DNA of 5,903 bases from contig JAIPER010000242.1 of the NCBI GenBank assembly GCA_021737115.1, positions 1 to 5,903 on the forward strand. The letters are read 5' to 3'. The stretch comes from Desulfohalobiaceae bacterium (GTDB lineage: Bacteria > Desulfobacterota > Desulfovibrionia > Desulfovibrionales > Desulfothermaceae). Each line of letters opens with the position of its first letter. The first letter of the stretch is position 1. Below the pieces are notes generated by a model, which made no database searches, had not been told where the DNA came from, and saw only the letters and a list, made by a program, of their open reading frames with translations. The position numbers and the translations under genes were made by a program. This document shows, piece after piece, positions 5,172 through 5,903 of this stretch.

Positions 5172-5903
5172 TTGAAACGGACCATGGCTCAGTTCGGGAG
5201 GTTTCGCCGGGGCACAATTATTGGCGCTCTGTTCTTGTCTCTGGCCGGCAGCCTGATGTCCGGCTGCGGGTACAGGGCCGGGGTCGAGGAGCCTTCCCTG
5301 CCGGAACTCTCTGTTCAGGAGATCTGGGCTCGCTTTCAAAAGGTGCGCTCTCTTCCTCCATTGACGGACAACGGGTGCAGGCTGAAGGCCAGCCTCCACC
5401 TTTTTTCCAAGAAAGAGAGCCAGCGTATCGGTGTTGAACTCTGGGGAAACTACTCCCTTCCGCTTCGTTTGAATCTCAAGGCCGGGTTCGGCCGGACCTT
5501 CGCCATGTGGCGGGTGGGAGAAGGCCAATGGCTGGGCTATGTGCCGAGCCGGGAGAGGGCTTACACCCATCCCGATTCCCGGGTCGGGGTGCGCAGGATG
5601 GGCTTTACCTCTCCCTTCGATATTCAGGAACTGCTCTTTTTTTTCTCCGGTCAGTGGCCGGAGGTCATCCCCGGCCATTATGAAAGCGCAGAGTTGGTCC
5701 AGGGCAAGGGATATCGGTACACCTTCGACACGAACAAGCGGATCACAAGCCTGGTTCTGGACAGAGCGGGACTTCCCCGGGAAATTCAGGGCGGACGCGG
5801 AACAACTTGGAGGATGCGCTTTTCTGAATACGACCGGATCGGTGAACGGATGGTTCCCCGGCGGGTGCATCTGAAAAACAGCAGGCAGGAAGAAGCCCTG
5901 GTC
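5172..5903 (+). CDS. LolB-like outer-membrane lipoprotein, C-terminus outside window
   Basis: Partial gene: 244 codons are open from TTG 5172 to the right edge. The signal peptide has a basic n-region (KR, then RFRR), a hydrophobic core at about 15-29 and a lipobox-like MSG-Cys32. The mature part begins with a helix (VQEIWARFQKVRSL), followed by alternating strands such as RIGVELWGNYSLPLRLNLKA and FAMWRVGEGQWLGYVPSRER, then a PFDIQELLFFF helix. This order fits the LolA/LolB half-barrel fold that carries lipoproteins. I infer an outer-membrane receptor or related lipid carrier. A DUF4292-type lipoprotein of the same fold is the alternative. Only 3 bp separate it from the TPR gene, so the two are almost certainly cotranscribed and coupled. 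ATG 5184 is an alternative start. Classical LolB is best known from beta- and gammaproteobacteria, so exact orthology is open. Confidence 0.75.
   Translation, partial: MKRTMAQFGRFRRGTIIGALFLSLAGSLMSGCGYRAGVEEPSLPELSVQEIWARFQKVRSLPPLTDNGCRLKASLHLFSKKESQRIGVELWGNYSLPLRLNLKAGFGRTFAMWRVGEGQWLGYVPSRERAYTHPDSRVGVRRMGFTSPFDIQELLFFFSGQWPEVIPGHYESAELVQGKGYRYTFDTNKRITSLVLDRAGLPREIQGGRGTTWRMRFSEYDRIGERMVPRRVHLKNSRQEEALV

Noticed and set aside
5207..5226. Sigma-54-like GGCAC...TTGGC
   Set aside because: The -12 element is imperfect and the site lies inside the signal-peptide coding region of the LolB-like gene.
5004..5870. A 288-codon minus-strand open frame at the right end
   Set aside because: It lies opposite the end of the TPR gene and the LolB-like lipoprotein. 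The plus frame has a signal peptide, lipobox, coupling to the TPR gene and no stop to the edge; the minus product is Pro/His/Gln-rich without domain features.

Overview
The window is ordinary, gene-dense chromosomal DNA from a Gram-negative bacterium. Two lipoprotein precursors, a sigma-32-type sigma factor and a single-domain ArgA-type acetyltransferase with a cysteine-rich tail together suggest a sulfate-reducer-type deltaproteobacterium (Desulfobacterota, perhaps Desulfovibrionales). That placement is an inference from protein character and was not tested by a search. I see no phage, IS element, CRISPR array, tRNA or rRNA.

Layout: two divergent gene sets leave an AT-rich control region at 1463-1597. 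Leftward (minus strand) are a short GNAT N-acetylglutamate synthase (argA-like, 1462-992), hypoxanthine phosphoribosyltransferase (hpt, 966-442) and a membrane-anchored zinc-ribbon protein that runs off the left edge (393-1). The small gaps (25 and 48 bp) and a good sigma-70 promoter ahead of the first gene suggest one operon joining arginine synthesis, purine salvage and an uncharacterised zinc-ribbon protein.

Rightward (plus strand) are a heat-shock-type sigma factor (rpoH, 1598-2623), an HD-domain phosphohydrolase overlapping it by 8 bp (2616-3356), a 577-residue TPR lipoprotein (3435-5168) and, 3 bp later, a LolB-like lipoprotein that runs off the right edge (5172-5903). The last pair resembles the Pseudomonas lbcA-lolB arrangement, in which a TPR lipoprotein that activates the protease CtpA lies next to the lipoprotein receptor gene. 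The expected next gene outside the window would then be ispE.

The control region holds two face-to-face promoters with interleaved elements, a 29-bp dyad covering both -35 boxes, and a compact hairpin in the rpoH leader that pairs with the only Shine-Dalgarno-like bases. The hairpin is the best candidate for something undescribed, because it could be a temperature-sensing or translation-limiting element for the sigma factor. No exotic defence or mobile system is visible.
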